A stretch of 30,951 bases of DNA from DATGHS01 sp035307785. GTDB lineage: Bacteria; Planctomycetota; Planctomycetia; Gemmatales; Gemmataceae. The stretch is taken from NCBI GenBank assembly GCA_035307785.1, contig DATGHS010000017.1:1-30951 (forward strand). The letters run 5' to 3'. Positions 1 to 8,562 of this stretch are shown here, in pieces. Position numbers and translations under genes: made by a program. A model generated the notes under the pieces. The model had not been told where the DNA came from. It ran no database searches and worked only from the letters and a program-made list of their open reading frames with translations. Each line of letters starts with the position of its first letter. Positions within the stretch are counted from its first letter, which is position 1.

Positions 1-103
1 AGGCGGCGGCCTTGTCACTAGGCGGCGACTGGGCTATTACCCGAGTGGTGATGGCGATTGCAATCAAGCAAACAATCGCGCACATGCGAGTATGCAGACT
101 CAT
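1..103 (-). CDS. Secreted protein, N-terminal fragment (runs off the window start)
   Basis: On the minus strand an ATG at 103 opens a frame that stays open for 34 codons to the window edge. It reads as a signal peptide: a short basic start (MSLHTRMC), a hydrophobic core (AIVCLIAIAIT), then VIAQS, with likely cleavage after the Ala of VIA. A second in-frame ATG at 85 is an alternative start. It lies 20 bases after the stop of the membrane-protein gene upstream on the same strand, so it may be the third gene of a minus-strand operon. The mature protein is outside the window, so its function cannot be given. The fragment is short and the call rests only on the signal-peptide pattern and context. 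Confidence 0.55.
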   Translation of the reverse strand, partial: MSLHTRMCAIVCLIAIAITTRVIAQSPPSDKAAA

Positions 104-123
104 TCTCACACCCCGAAAGATAT

Positions 124-774
124 CTATTTCGGCCGAAATGAAGTGCGGTCGTCCTCTGGATCATCGCCGGCGCCGGCGGGACGGCGGCGCGGTACGTCGT
201 CTTCCAGAACGTCTTCCAAATCCTCATCAACCTCTTCGCGTTCGGCACGGCGCAGCGCAACCAACGACTCCGCGAATTTTTCGTGCACTTTCTTCAATGT
301 GATATCGCGGTCACTGATGCTTGCAGCCTGCACGGTGCCCTTTTGCACCACGGCCGCGATAACAAGCCAGATAAATGCTCCAATAGCTGTTCCGAAGCAG
401 GGACCGTACATGATTTCCCGGTCAGGCCCGGCATCCAAACTTACCATAAAAACGACTTCGGCCACGCCGGCGAGCAACAGCAGAACGAGAGGCAAATAAG
501 CCCACAAAATGCGGCGCCGCCAATAGCCCTGGTGGCGCTCGCACGTGGGGACCTCAACCAACATCTGCTTGCGAAGCGCGAAATACAGTATTAAGACCAG
601 CAGGGCGAGAATGGTCCCAACAATGAATACGAGGAAAGCCAGGATCGAGAGCCACTCAGGCGCCCAAGTGAATTTCTTGCGAACATGCGTGACGGCGGGC
701 TCGCCGCAGACCATGCAGGTCATCGGCAGGTGCTCCGCATCCGTCTCCCATTCGCGCAGGCGGATTTGGGCCAT
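124..774 (-). CDS. Membrane protein with Cys motifs and acidic tail, unknown function
   Basis: A 216-residue protein of no recognised family. The N-terminal 40 residues contain CMVC and, after the first membrane segments, CERH, a pattern that could bind a metal. Hydrophobic stretches at about residues 41-65, 90-113 and 125-145 predict three or four transmembrane helices. The last 60 residues are charged and probably cytoplasmic, with a run of Glu/Asp (EEVDEDLEDVLEDD) and a Pro/Arg-rich end. The gene starts 14 bases after the stop of the PVC haem protein, so the two are probably co-transcribed. A metal-binding or scaffolding role is speculative. Confidence 0.75.
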   Translation of the reverse strand: MAQIRLREWETDAEHLPMTCMVCGEPAVTHVRKKFTWAPEWLSILAFLVFIVGTILALLVLILYFALRKQMLVEVPTCERHQGYWRRRILWAYLPLVLLLLAGVAEVVFMVSLDAGPDREIMYGPCFGTAIGAFIWLVIAAVVQKGTVQAASISDRDITLKKVHEKFAESLVALRRAEREEVDEDLEDVLEDDVPRRRPAGAGDDPEDDRTSFRPK

Positions 775-788
775 GGTGGCTTTCTCGG

Positions 789-3700
789 TTATTTATGCTC
801 CATCTTCAGCTGCGCCAGGAACTCCACGAGGTCGCGCAGTTCGCGCTTGCTGAGTTTCTGGGCCAGGTCTTCCGGCATCGGAGACTTGCCGCGGCGGCGC
901 TCTTCGATCTTATTCTTGGCGATGGTGAGCGGCACGCCCTCGGCAGTCATGATTTTTACTTCTTTATCGTCTTCCGATTTCAGCACGCCCGTGATGGTTT
1001 TGCCGTTGGTCAATTCCAGCACCACGCTGTCGTAACCTTTCGCTATTTTTGCATCGGGAAAGACAATGGATTCGAGCAGGTATTCGCGCGTCTGCTTGGC
1101 GCCAATGCCGGCGAGTTCCGGCCCTACGTCGCCGCCGGTGCCATTGAGCTTGTGGCACTTCACGCAAGTGACTTCGGCCTTGTTGAGGAAGATACTCTTG
1201 CCGCGCTCGGCGTCTCCCCCCCGCAGAGCTTCGATCCATGGGGCCAGTGGGTCGCTGCTGCGAGCGCGAGCTTCCTCGACCAGCTTGAGTTTCTTCACGA
1301 TTGCCGCATCAGGATGTTGGCTCGCAGCCAGCAGGATGTCGAGCCGCAATTCCGGGGGCACGCCTCCGGCAAGAAGCTTATCGAGCCAGCGGGCCAACAC
1401 GGCATCCGCTTCCTTGTTCTTGATCGCGGCGAAGTCGGCAAAAGCGGCCTGCTGCTCGATTAAGGCCCCCTTCTCCAATATCGGATCAAGCATAGCGACG
1501 GCTTTGTCCGGCTGCCGGCGGACGGCAATACTGCGTGCTTCGGCTCGCATTTTGGCATCCGGAGAGTTCAACGCAATGGGGAGCACATCCTTCAAGCGTG
1601 AATCCTTCAACTGGTCGAGCGCCTTCAAAGCCCCGATCTTGGTCGAGTAGGTTTCACTCTCGTTGGTGATCATCGCTTGCAACGTTTTGCCCACTTCCTT
1701 GATGCCGAGTTTCGCGGCCACGGTAGCAGCTTCCTGGCGAACCTTGTCTGGACCACTGAATATGCCGCCCAGGTGGGCACGCAAGGCATCGGGACCAAAT
1801 TGGGGATCGCGGCCCGGCAGCGGCCGCCACAGGCCAGTGAGCCGGTCGCGATTGGAAGGCTTGGCCCAGTCGCCAAGCATTTTCACGGCATCCACGCGCA
1901 GCTTTTCCGGAACATCAGGTCGACAAGCGAAATCGGCTACCGCCTCGGCATTCTCTTTGTTGCCAAGCCGGAAGTTTGCATTCAGCACGCGCCAGAGCCA
2001 GAATTCGTTGTTGTTGGTCTTGGAAATAAGCGCCGCCAGCTGCGGCAGCGCTTCCGTGATCGGCTCGTCACAGATCGCGCGCGCCGCCTCCAAAGCGACT
2101 TTCGGGTCGCCGTCATTCAGGAAGCGCGCGAGGTCAGGATGCTTCTGTCGCCGCAACGCCAGCACGACGCCGAGCCGGACTGCGGGCGATTCATCATCGT
2201 AGCTGTGCTTGAGCAACTCCGGCGGGTAGGTGCTCAGAATCATCACGCCGGCATGGCGCAGATACGCATCCTTGTCGGCGTTGCGCCGCAGCAATTCCAC
2301 GGCCGCGCGATGCGTTTGCGCCAAGCCTTTCATGTGTTCGCCTTCCGGTCCGGAAAAATCGGCCGGCAGACGGCTGATCGAAATCGCGGCTTCCAAGGCA
2401 ACGCGCGGATCGGCGTCTTCCAACATCCCGCGCAGCTCGTTTTCGGAATGGAATTCGCGCAGCACGCGCGCTACTTGAATGCGGATCTCCGGCATCGGGT
2501 GCTTGGCCTGGGCAAAGACCGCGTCGCCGGCTTCGGGGTACTTGCGGCCAAGCTGGCCCAGACCCCAGATGGCGTGGCAGCGCGCGAGCATGTTTGGACT
2601 TGTCTTGGCAACTTTGGAGAACACAGGAATCGCCGCCTTTCCCTCTGTAACCAGCTTGAACTGCGCTTCCTGGCGAATGCGCATATCAGGATGCTCCAGC
2701 AACTTCGCCAGATCATCCAGCGAGCGCGTGTCCCAGACCACGGGCAAAAGCTTCTTTACCTCAGCCGCATTGTTTTTCTTCTCCGCGGCCGGATCGGCGA
2801 AGCGGTAAATGCGCCCCTTGCCCGTGCAATCCCAGCCTTGCACCCAGTCGCTGACATACAGCCCGCCGTCGGGCCCGAACTCGCAATCGGTGCACAGGAT
2901 CGACCAGATGCATTGCTCGCGATCCACCAACTCATACGATGCACCCTTCGGCTTCACGGCGAACGACCACACGCCGCTGTTCGTGGCGCCGCCGCGAAAG
3001 TCGCACAAAAAGAAATGGTCCTTGTACTTATCCGGCAAGGCCGTGCTGCCGTAGTTGAAGCAAACACCCGACGGGCCGGACGCAATGTGGGCCAGCGGCG
3101 GCACAATGTACGCCGGCTGATCTTGCAGGTGCCAAATTTTCTCGCCATTGAAGGGCCCGCGGTCGCTCATCACGCTGCCATATTGGTAGCTCATGCGCCA
3201 GCCGCTGTCGCCGCCTTCGACGATTTGCACGAGCCGCACCTGGTCACCGGAATCGCTGTTGTTGTCGCAGGTGAACAGGTTGCCCCACTGATCGAAGGCT
3301 AACTTCTGCGGGTTGCGCAGTCCGGTGTGGACGACTTCCAGGTCGGAGCCGTCGAGCTCACAACGCAGCACGGCACCGCAATCGGGAACGAAAAGGTGCC
3401 GGCCTTCCTTGGTTTTCACGTTCAGACCGCGGTCGCCGCAACTGAAATACAGCTTGCCGTCAGGCCCGATCCGCAGGCCATGCAAATCGTGGCCCAGGAA
3501 GGCCACGTGGACACCGAAACCAGTGGCCAGGATTTCGCGCCGCTCTGGGAGGTTTCCTGTCCGGCCACCGAAAAGCCAGAGATTGGGAATGTCGGTGTAG
3601 TAAACGTTGCCGTGATACGCCAATACGCCGGCGCCCAATCCGTCTTCGGCTAAGTGGAAACCATCGGCGAATACGGTCGCCTTGTCGGCGACGCCGGTCC

Positions 3701-4139
3701 CCTTGCTATCTTCAACGAGCCGAATGCGGTCATGCTCTTTCTCGTATGTCGAAGCGAATTTCTCCTTGGCGTATTTCTTGTACATGGCCACGCGGTCAGC
3801 CACGGTGCGGCAAGCAATATCGTCGTCGAGCCAATTCATGTGCGAGCGGTTGTCGGTCACGCCGTGGTGCAGGCGAAAGGTCTCGGCCACGAAGCAGCGG
3901 CCCATTTCGTCGAAGCAAAACGCCACCGGGTTTGCCAGTAAGGGTTCCGCGGCCCATAACCTCGTCTCGACGCCAATCGGGACGCGAAATTGCTTGATGG
4001 CTTTTTGGCCTTCATCTGATGGCGGGGCGACGAAGGGCTTGTATTCCGGGGCTGGAGGATCGGCCGCCCCAAGATTGCAAACACTGGTCGTAATTATCAT
4101 GCTGATCGCGAGAGCCAAACAAACGGCCAAAAATCGCAT
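789..4139 (-). CDS. PVC-type haem-binding CxxCH protein with beta-propeller and HEAT repeats
   Basis: A 1116-residue secreted protein. A signal peptide covers about residues 1-26 (MRFLAVCLALAISMIITTSV). Residues of about 35-450 resemble the 'membrane-bound dehydrogenase' beta-propeller of Planctomycetes/Verrucomicrobia (phrases such as GLRNPQKLAFDQWGNLFTCD and DCEFGPDGGLYVSDWVQGWD). Residues of about 460-960 are alpha-helical HEAT-like repeats (DPRVALEAA, HPDMRIRQEA). The C terminus is a cytochrome-like domain with haem motif CVKCH at 992-996, then GGDVGPELAG and the family ending SPMPEDLAQKLSKRELRDLVEFL. By family analogy it is a periplasmic or surface redox protein, often linked to carbohydrate degradation; the substrate is unknown. 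A gene of the same class lies at the far end of the window. Confidence 0.93.
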   Translation of the reverse strand: MRFLAVCLALAISMIITTSVCNLGAADPPAPEYKPFVAPPSDEGQKAIKQFRVPIGVETRLWAAEPLLANPVAFCFDEMGRCFVAETFRLHHGVTDNRSHMNWLDDDIACRTVADRVAMYKKYAKEKFASTYEKEHDRIRLVEDSKGTGVADKATVFADGFHLAEDGLGAGVLAYHGNVYYTDIPNLWLFGGRTGNLPERREILATGFGVHVAFLGHDLHGLRIGPDGKLYFSCGDRGLNVKTKEGRHLFVPDCGAVLRCELDGSDLEVVHTGLRNPQKLAFDQWGNLFTCDNNSDSGDQVRLVQIVEGGDSGWRMSYQYGSVMSDRGPFNGEKIWHLQDQPAYIVPPLAHIASGPSGVCFNYGSTALPDKYKDHFFLCDFRGGATNSGVWSFAVKPKGASYELVDREQCIWSILCTDCEFGPDGGLYVSDWVQGWDCTGKGRIYRFADPAAEKKNNAAEVKKLLPVVWDTRSLDDLAKLLEHPDMRIRQEAQFKLVTEGKAAIPVFSKVAKTSPNMLARCHAIWGLGQLGRKYPEAGDAVFAQAKHPMPEIRIQVARVLREFHSENELRGMLEDADPRVALEAAISISRLPADFSGPEGEHMKGLAQTHRAAVELLRRNADKDAYLRHAGVMILSTYPPELLKHSYDDESPAVRLGVVLALRRQKHPDLARFLNDGDPKVALEAARAICDEPITEALPQLAALISKTNNNEFWLWRVLNANFRLGNKENAEAVADFACRPDVPEKLRVDAVKMLGDWAKPSNRDRLTGLWRPLPGRDPQFGPDALRAHLGGIFSGPDKVRQEAATVAAKLGIKEVGKTLQAMITNESETYSTKIGALKALDQLKDSRLKDVLPIALNSPDAKMRAEARSIAVRRQPDKAVAMLDPILEKGALIEQQAAFADFAAIKNKEADAVLARWLDKLLAGGVPPELRLDILLAASQHPDAAIVKKLKLVEEARARSSDPLAPWIEALRGGDAERGKSIFLNKAEVTCVKCHKLNGTGGDVGPELAGIGAKQTREYLLESIVFPDAKIAKGYDSVVLELTNGKTITGVLKSEDDKEVKIMTAEGVPLTIAKNKIEERRRGKSPMPEDLAQKLSKRELRDLVEFLAQLKMEHK

Positions 4140-4313
4140 GGAATTTGAACTCCGGAGTTCTCAAATGTAAAAGTGCAGTGCAGGCAGGATAACTGCTATC
4201 TTAGGGAAGCAGGCGAAAACGATTGCCTATTTGGTGAACGCCTACAATATCATTGATGAAAAAATAAAAGAGTTCAAGACGACTAGGGCGGACAAAAATC
4301 TGGAAATCGCTGC

Positions 4314-5519
4314 ATGCAAATTCCGCTATCTGACTTTGGCGTAGCCGTGAACGTCCTGGAAAGCTCATTGGTGGTCCCGCGCCGCGCCGTGCCGGTGGCG
4401 GTGCTTGCCGACGCGGCGGGGGCTGTACGCGCTGCGCTGGAGACCCCGCGGAACTTCCCGCCCCTGCGCCGTGCATTGACACCGGAAGACCGAATCACCG
4501 TCGTTGTGGACGATGGACTATCGCAAATCGGCGCGATGGTTAATGAGATTCTTAAGTATATCACAGAGGCTGGCGTCGTCGCCGACTCGATCACATTGTT
4601 GTCGCCTCCACATTCGCGGCAGGTGTGGATTGATGAACTCTCTGATGCTTACCAAGAGGTTCGCACGGAAGTGCATGACCCCAGCAACAAGCAATGTCTC
4701 AGTTATCTGGCCAGCACGCGCCGGGGCCGGCGCATCTATTTGAACCGGTCGCTCGTGGAGGCGGACCAGACGATTATCCTCGCCGGGAATCGTTACGACC
4801 CGCAGTTCGGCATCGCGGATGCGACGTGCCTCGTGTATCCGGCTCTGAGCGATGCCGAGACGCTGCATGACACGGCGCGGCAGCTCTCGCTCGACCAACT
4901 CGGCGACCAACCAACGCAACTGCACCACGAAGCGGACGAGGTGCTTTGGCTGCTGGGCGTACCCTTCCTGATTCAGGTCGTCGCCGGCGAAGGAGATTCG
5001 ATTGCCCATGTGGTAGGCGGAACCGTGGAATCAATTCCGGGGGTCAATCGACTCCTGGACGAATCTTGGAAAGTAACCGTGGATCGACCGGCCCACACGG
5101 TGGTCGCGATGGTCAAAGGCAACGGCGTGCAGCAGGACTTTGCGTCGCTGGCGCAGGCGGCGTTTTGTGCCTCGCGCGTGGTAGAAAACGGCGGTAGAAT
5201 TATCGTGCTCAGCCATTCAAACCCGCCGATCAGCGAAGGCATGGCATATATGCGGCAATCGGACAACCCGGCAGTGGCGGCGCGCATTGTTCAGGAGCGG
5301 CAACCAGCAGATCGCGTGGCCCTATTGGAATGGTTGCATGCCGCGGGCAAGGCGGAGCTGTATCTTCTCAGTGACATGGATGAGAATGTCGTGGACGAAT
5401 TGTTTACGACGCCATTGAAAGATGCCCGGCAAGTGCAGCGTTTACTCGACCTGGCGTCGTCGAGCTTGTTTCTGGAGGACTGCCAGAAGATGTTGGCAGT
5501 CATTGCTAGCACCGGATAG
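4314..5519 (+). CDS. LarA-like (DUF2088) protein with degraded catalytic motif
   Basis: A 401-residue protein with the layout of nickel-dependent lactate racemase LarA: an N-terminal domain containing DRITVVVDDGLSQIGAM, a linker (STRRGRRIYLNRSLVEADQT), and a C-terminal domain with GVPFLIQVVAGEGDSIAHVVGG and a closing VENGGRIIVLSH. In true LarA, the segment after the EADxxI strand carries PHxxAGYSGGRK, supplying a catalytic His and a Lys to the nickel-pincer cofactor. Here it reads DPQFGIADATCLVYP, so both are missing. A His is kept in PPHSRQ, near the first catalytic His. Racemase activity is doubtful; it may act on another substrate or without the cofactor. It is divergent from the PVC gene and precedes an aminotransferase. 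Confidence 0.8.
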   Translation: MQIPLSDFGVAVNVLESSLVVPRRAVPVAVLADAAGAVRAALETPRNFPPLRRALTPEDRITVVVDDGLSQIGAMVNEILKYITEAGVVADSITLLSPPHSRQVWIDELSDAYQEVRTEVHDPSNKQCLSYLASTRRGRRIYLNRSLVEADQTIILAGNRYDPQFGIADATCLVYPALSDAETLHDTARQLSLDQLGDQPTQLHHEADEVLWLLGVPFLIQVVAGEGDSIAHVVGGTVESIPGVNRLLDESWKVTVDRPAHTVVAMVKGNGVQQDFASLAQAAFCASRVVENGGRIIVLSHSNPPISEGMAYMRQSDNPAVAARIVQERQPADRVALLEWLHAAGKAELYLLSDMDENVVDELFTTPLKDARQVQRLLDLASSSLFLEDCQKMLAVIASTG

Positions 5520-5535
5520 CGCATGCAGTTGATCT

Positions 5536-5649
5536 CGTTCCCAAACTCCGTTTGGGAATGTTAGTTCGCGATAATCTGTTTCGCGAAAGCAGATTAGTGC
5601 GACGGAGCAGAATTTCGAACGTTACGTTCCCAACATGAGTTTGGGAACG
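5536..5649. repeat. Composite palindromic repeat element (three stem-loops)
   Basis: This stretch holds three consecutive inverted repeats. The first is TTCCCAAA-CTCCG-TTTGGGAA (5538-5558), a perfect 8-bp stem. The second pairs 5566-5578 with 5590-5602, 13 bp with two mismatches, and has the 10-bp palindrome TTTCGCGAAA in its loop. The third is CGTTCCCAA-CATGAGT-TTGGGAACG (5625-5649), a perfect 9-bp stem. The outer hairpins share the TTCCCAA/TTGGGAA core, which I recall as a dispersed intergenic repeat in planctomycete and other genomes. The third hairpin overlaps the first possible ATG (5635) of the next gene, arguing for the start at 5683. Confidence 0.85.
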
Positions 5650-5682
5650 AAAAAACAATCTTCGTTCTCGGAGTCATTTCTC

Positions 5683-7044
5683 ATGCCGACCGCTGTCGCC
5701 GAACGCACGGTGCAAGAGCGCTATGCTTCGAAGTTTGCCGGCTCACGCCGCTATTATGAAAAGGCCAAGGATCTGTTCCCCGACGGCGTTACGCATGATT
5801 TGCGCCGGCTGGAACCGTTTCCCGTTTACATCTCGCATGCGCGTGGTGCTCATAAGTGGGACGTGGATGGCCACGAGTTGATCGATTTCTGGTCCGGCCA
5901 CGGGGCACTGCTGCTGGGGCACAGTCATCCCGAGATGGTGGCGGCGGTGCAGCGGCAAGTCGAGCGCGGCACGCATCTGGGCGGCTGCCACGAGTTGGAA
6001 GTGGAATGGGCGTCGTGGATTCAGAAGCTGATCCCGTCGGCCGAGCGCATTCGCTTCACCAATTCGGGCACCGAAGCGACGCTGATGGCGCTGCGGCTTG
6101 CGCGCATGTACACCAACCGGCCGAAAGTGTTGAAATTCATCGGCCATTTCCATGGCTGGCATGATGCCGTGATGCCGGCGGCTTATGCACCGTACGCCGT
6201 CACGAGTGTGCCCGGCGTTCCGGTCGACGTGGCCAGCAACACCGTAGTTATTCCGCCCAATGACATTGCCAAGCTGGAAGAAACGCTGGCCGACGATTTG
6301 CAGATTGGCACGGTAATCCTCGAACCCACTGGCGGACATTGGGGCAAAGTGCCGGTGCGCGGTGAATTCCTGAACGCGGTCCGCGCATTAACACGAAAAC
6401 ACGGCCAATTGCTGATCTTCGATGAAGTCATTACCGGCTTCCGCGTGCATCCGAGTGGAGCGCAAGGCCACTATGGCATTCAGCCCGACATCACAACGAT
6501 GGCGAAGATCCTCGCCGGTGGCTTGCCGGGCGGCGCGGTGGGCGGGCGCACCGAGATCATGAACGGAATCGAAACGAGGGCGGGCCGGCCCAAGATGCGC
6601 CATCCCGGAACCTTCAACGCCAATCCGCTCTCAGCTGCGGCCGGGATCGCGACACTGGAAATCGTGGCCAACGGCGAGCCGTGCCGCCGAGCCAATGAGT
6701 TGGCAAAGCTGTTGCGCCAGAAATTGAATGCCCTGTTCGCCGAGCGGTTCACCGATTGGCTAGCGTACGGCGATTTCTCTTTTGTGCACCTTCTGCCCGG
6801 CTACGAAGGGCCGCGGCCGGATGCCGATGATTTTCTTCCGTATGGCGGCGCGCTCGATCACCTGGACGGAGCAAAAGATCCGCGGCTGGTGCACGCATTT
6901 CGCCAGGGACTGCTACTGCACGGTGTCGATTGGCCTGGCCTCGGCGCCTTCATGATGGCGGCGCATTCCGAAACGGACGTGGAGCAAACGGTGATAGCCA
7001 TCGGGCAAACGATTGAAGCGCTGCGAGCGGAAGGGCTGGCCTGA
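5683..7044 (+). CDS. Class-III PLP aminotransferase, glutamate-1-semialdehyde-mutase-like
   Basis: A 453-residue fold-type I PLP enzyme. Family motifs are GAHKWDVDGHELIDFWSGHG near the start, NSGTEATLMALRLAR (cofactor phosphate site), HFHGWHD, the IFDEVITGFR strand with the PLP-ring Asp, and the Schiff-base Lys in TMAKILAGGLPGGAVGGR at about residue 275. These match the glutamate-1-semialdehyde aminomutase subgroup, but the N terminus (FPDGVTHDLRRLEPFP) differs from genuine HemL (typically GVNSPVR), so it is probably a paralogue with another amino donor or substrate. The start at 5683 is chosen because GGAG lies 9 bases upstream; the earlier ATG at 5635 lies inside a palindromic repeat. Its pairing with the LarA-like gene upstream suggests, without proving, a joint role. 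Confidence 0.9.
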   Translation: MPTAVAERTVQERYASKFAGSRRYYEKAKDLFPDGVTHDLRRLEPFPVYISHARGAHKWDVDGHELIDFWSGHGALLLGHSHPEMVAAVQRQVERGTHLGGCHELEVEWASWIQKLIPSAERIRFTNSGTEATLMALRLARMYTNRPKVLKFIGHFHGWHDAVMPAAYAPYAVTSVPGVPVDVASNTVVIPPNDIAKLEETLADDLQIGTVILEPTGGHWGKVPVRGEFLNAVRALTRKHGQLLIFDEVITGFRVHPSGAQGHYGIQPDITTMAKILAGGLPGGAVGGRTEIMNGIETRAGRPKMRHPGTFNANPLSAAAGIATLEIVANGEPCRRANELAKLLRQKLNALFAERFTDWLAYGDFSFVHLLPGYEGPRPDADDFLPYGGALDHLDGAKDPRLVHAFRQGLLLHGVDWPGLGAFMMAAHSETDVEQTVIAIGQTIEALRAEGLA

Positions 7045-7092
7045 AATTCTCTTAATGGAAATCGATTTGGCGCTGGCGCTAAAATGGAATTA

Positions 7093-7122
7093 TTTGGCGT
7101 CCTTCGCGTTCTTTGCGGTGAA
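7093..7122. repeat. Dispersed 'GGCGTCCTTCGCGTTCTTTGCGGTG' type repeat fragment
   Basis: The bases from TTGGCGTCC to GCGGTGAA immediately precede the DnaJ-like gene. I recall this boilerplate, built from 'GGCGTTCTTGGCGGT'-like units, in many intergenic regions of planctomycetes and related genomes; read in other frames it yields peptides such as SPQRTRRTP. No Shine-Dalgarno sequence is evident between it and the ATG at 7134. The call rests on remembered pattern only. Confidence 0.45.
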
Positions 7123-7133
7123 CTATTACGACC

Positions 7134-8072
7134 ATGCCGCGTGATTTTTACGAAATCCTTGGAGTTCCTCGCAGTGCCTCGGAGGAGGAGATTACGAAGG
7201 CATATCGGGAACTCGCCAAGAAACTTCACCCCGATCGCAACCCGGGCGATAAGGAAGCCGAGGCAAAATTCAAAGAAGTTCAAAACGCTTATGATATCTT
7301 GAATGACAAAACCAAGCGGGCGCAGTACGACCGCTTTGGTCAGGTTATGCCTGGTAGCATGCCGCCGCCCGGCGCCGGCGGCGAGGGCGTTCCCGGCTTC
7401 GGCGGTTTTGGCGGCTTCGAGGGAAACATGGGCAACGTGCCCCCCGAAATGCTCGAAGAGATTTTGCGGCAATTCGGCGGCGGCGGCTTCGGCTTCAACA
7501 TCTCGGACTTTACTCAGGCGCAGCCGCGGCCACGCGGTCGCAGTCGAGGACGCGCCCGTGCTGCTCCGCAGGCCGAAGATCATGAACAGGAGATGAAAGT
7601 CCCATTCCTGATTGCTGCGCAGGGCGGCAAGATCGATGTGCGCGTGAACGACCAGGAGGTGTCGCTCAACATTCCCGCCGGCGCCAAAGAAGGGCAGAAA
7701 ATCCGCTATCGCGACATCTTGCCTGGCGGCGGCAACTTGATCCTGAAGCTGCACATCGAGCCACATCCGTATTTCCGGCGTGAGGCTGACGATTTGTTAG
7801 TCGACGTTCCCGTCTCGCTTTCCGAGGCGCTGCTGGGGGCCAAGGTGGAAGCGCCGACGCTCGACGGCGGCCGGGTTACTTTCTCCGTCCCGGCCGGCAC
7901 ATCCAGCGGCAGCAAGGTGCGCCTGCGCGGGCTGGGAATTGCCGGTGGGGATTTGTACGCAGTAATAAAGATCGTCGTGCCCAGGAATATCGATTCGCGC
8001 AGCAAGGAGTTGATCGAAGAGTTCGGGCGCCTGCATCCACAGAATCCGCGCGCGGATGTGCCGTGGAGCTAA
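7134..8072 (+). CDS. DnaJ-like co-chaperone without zinc finger (CbpA type)
   Basis: A 312-residue Hsp40. Residues 1-66 form a J domain (DFYEILGVPRSASEEEITKA) with the HPD motif at 32-34 that stimulates DnaK ATPase. Residues of about 75-130 are Gly/Phe-rich (GFGGFGGFEGNMG). An Arg/Ala-rich linker (RPRGRSRGRARAAPQ) leads to the C-terminal substrate-binding beta domains (KVPFLIAAQGG, VSLNIPAGAKEGQKIR, DLLVDVPVSLSEALLGAKVE, GSKVRLRGLGI). The four CxxCxGxG zinc-binding repeats of classic DnaJ are absent, which makes it a class-B protein. It probably delivers clients to DnaK in the cytoplasm. It lies upstream of rnpA-yidD, separated by a repeat-containing gap. Confidence 0.93.
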   Translation: MPRDFYEILGVPRSASEEEITKAYRELAKKLHPDRNPGDKEAEAKFKEVQNAYDILNDKTKRAQYDRFGQVMPGSMPPPGAGGEGVPGFGGFGGFEGNMGNVPPEMLEEILRQFGGGGFGFNISDFTQAQPRPRGRSRGRARAAPQAEDHEQEMKVPFLIAAQGGKIDVRVNDQEVSLNIPAGAKEGQKIRYRDILPGGGNLILKLHIEPHPYFRREADDLLVDVPVSLSEALLGAKVEAPTLDGGRVTFSVPAGTSSGSKVRLRGLGIAGGDLYAVIKIVVPRNIDSRSKELIEEFGRLHPQNPRADVPWS

Positions 8073-8077
8073 CTATA

Positions 8078-8193
8078 AACCACCAAAGACACGAATTATA
8101 GGAAATCGGATTTGAGTTAAATGATGTTGAGGAAGCTGTCTGGTGGGATGGGCGCCCGTTAATTTTTTCGCGCTTTTCGTGAATTTTGTGGTT
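8078..8193. repeat. Degenerate 'AACCACGAAAGACACGAA' repeats in inverted arrangement
   Basis: The left unit AACCACCAAAGACACG begins at 8078; a right unit, CGTGAATTTTGTGGTT, ends at 8193 in opposite orientation and matches the left at 13 of 16 positions. Read on the minus strand the right unit gives NHKNHKIHEKREK-like peptides, which I recall as a signature of a dispersed repeat common in planctomycete and other environmental genomes. It fills the gap between the DnaJ-like gene and rnpA, and the right copy lies just before the rnpA start, where it would shape the mRNA leader. Confidence 0.5.
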
Positions 8194-8196
8194 CTT

Positions 8197-8562
8197 ATGA
8201 CTTTGCGATTTCGCCCCTGGGAGCATTTGCGGCGTGAAAAGGATTTTCGCCGTGTCTTTGATCGCAAGCGTTCGGTGGCCGATGAGCGCATCGTTGTTTA
8301 TGGTTGCGAAAACGAGTTAGCGCATTCCCGGCTGGGGCTGTCGGTTTCGCGCAAATGGGGCAACGCGGTGGTGCGCAATCGCATTCGCCGGCTCTTTCGG
8401 GAAGGATACCGCCTTACCAAGGCGGAGCTTCCGGTCGGACTCGACCTGGTTTTGATTCCGAAAAACGTCACTGATCTCACGTTGGCCCACGTGCAACAAT
8501 CGCTGCAGAAGTTGGTGCCGCAATTGGCCCGCCGGCTGGCCCGCGAGGCGAAACCATCATGA
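8197..8562 (+). CDS. rnpA: Ribonuclease P protein component
   Basis: A 121-residue protein subunit of RNase P, which helps the catalytic RNA mature tRNA 5' ends. Family marks are an N-terminal MTLRFRPWEHLRREKDFRRV, the RLGLSVSRKWGNAVVRNRIRRLFRE block whose basic RNR motif binds RNA, and LDLVLIPK near the end. The frame is open upstream to an ATG at 8143, but that extension is hydrophobic, falls in repeat sequence and does not belong to the family, so 8197 is the better start. It overlaps yidD by four bases (ATGA), the usual translational coupling. The common upstream partner rpmH is absent: only 124 bases separate it from the DnaJ-like gene. Confidence 0.95.
   Translation: MTLRFRPWEHLRREKDFRRVFDRKRSVADERIVVYGCENELAHSRLGLSVSRKWGNAVVRNRIRRLFREGYRLTKAELPVGLDLVLIPKNVTDLTLAHVQQSLQKLVPQLARRLAREAKPS

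Noticed and set aside
1677..3302. A 541-codon open frame on the plus strand
   Set aside because: It is antisense to the first PVC haem protein; the translated sequence is rich in His, Arg and Ala with no domain, as expected for a GC-rich shadow frame.
6858..7766. A 302-codon open frame on the minus strand
   Set aside because: It covers the end of the aminotransferase gene and the DnaJ-like gene, both with clear domains on the plus strand; the antisense protein shows no family features.
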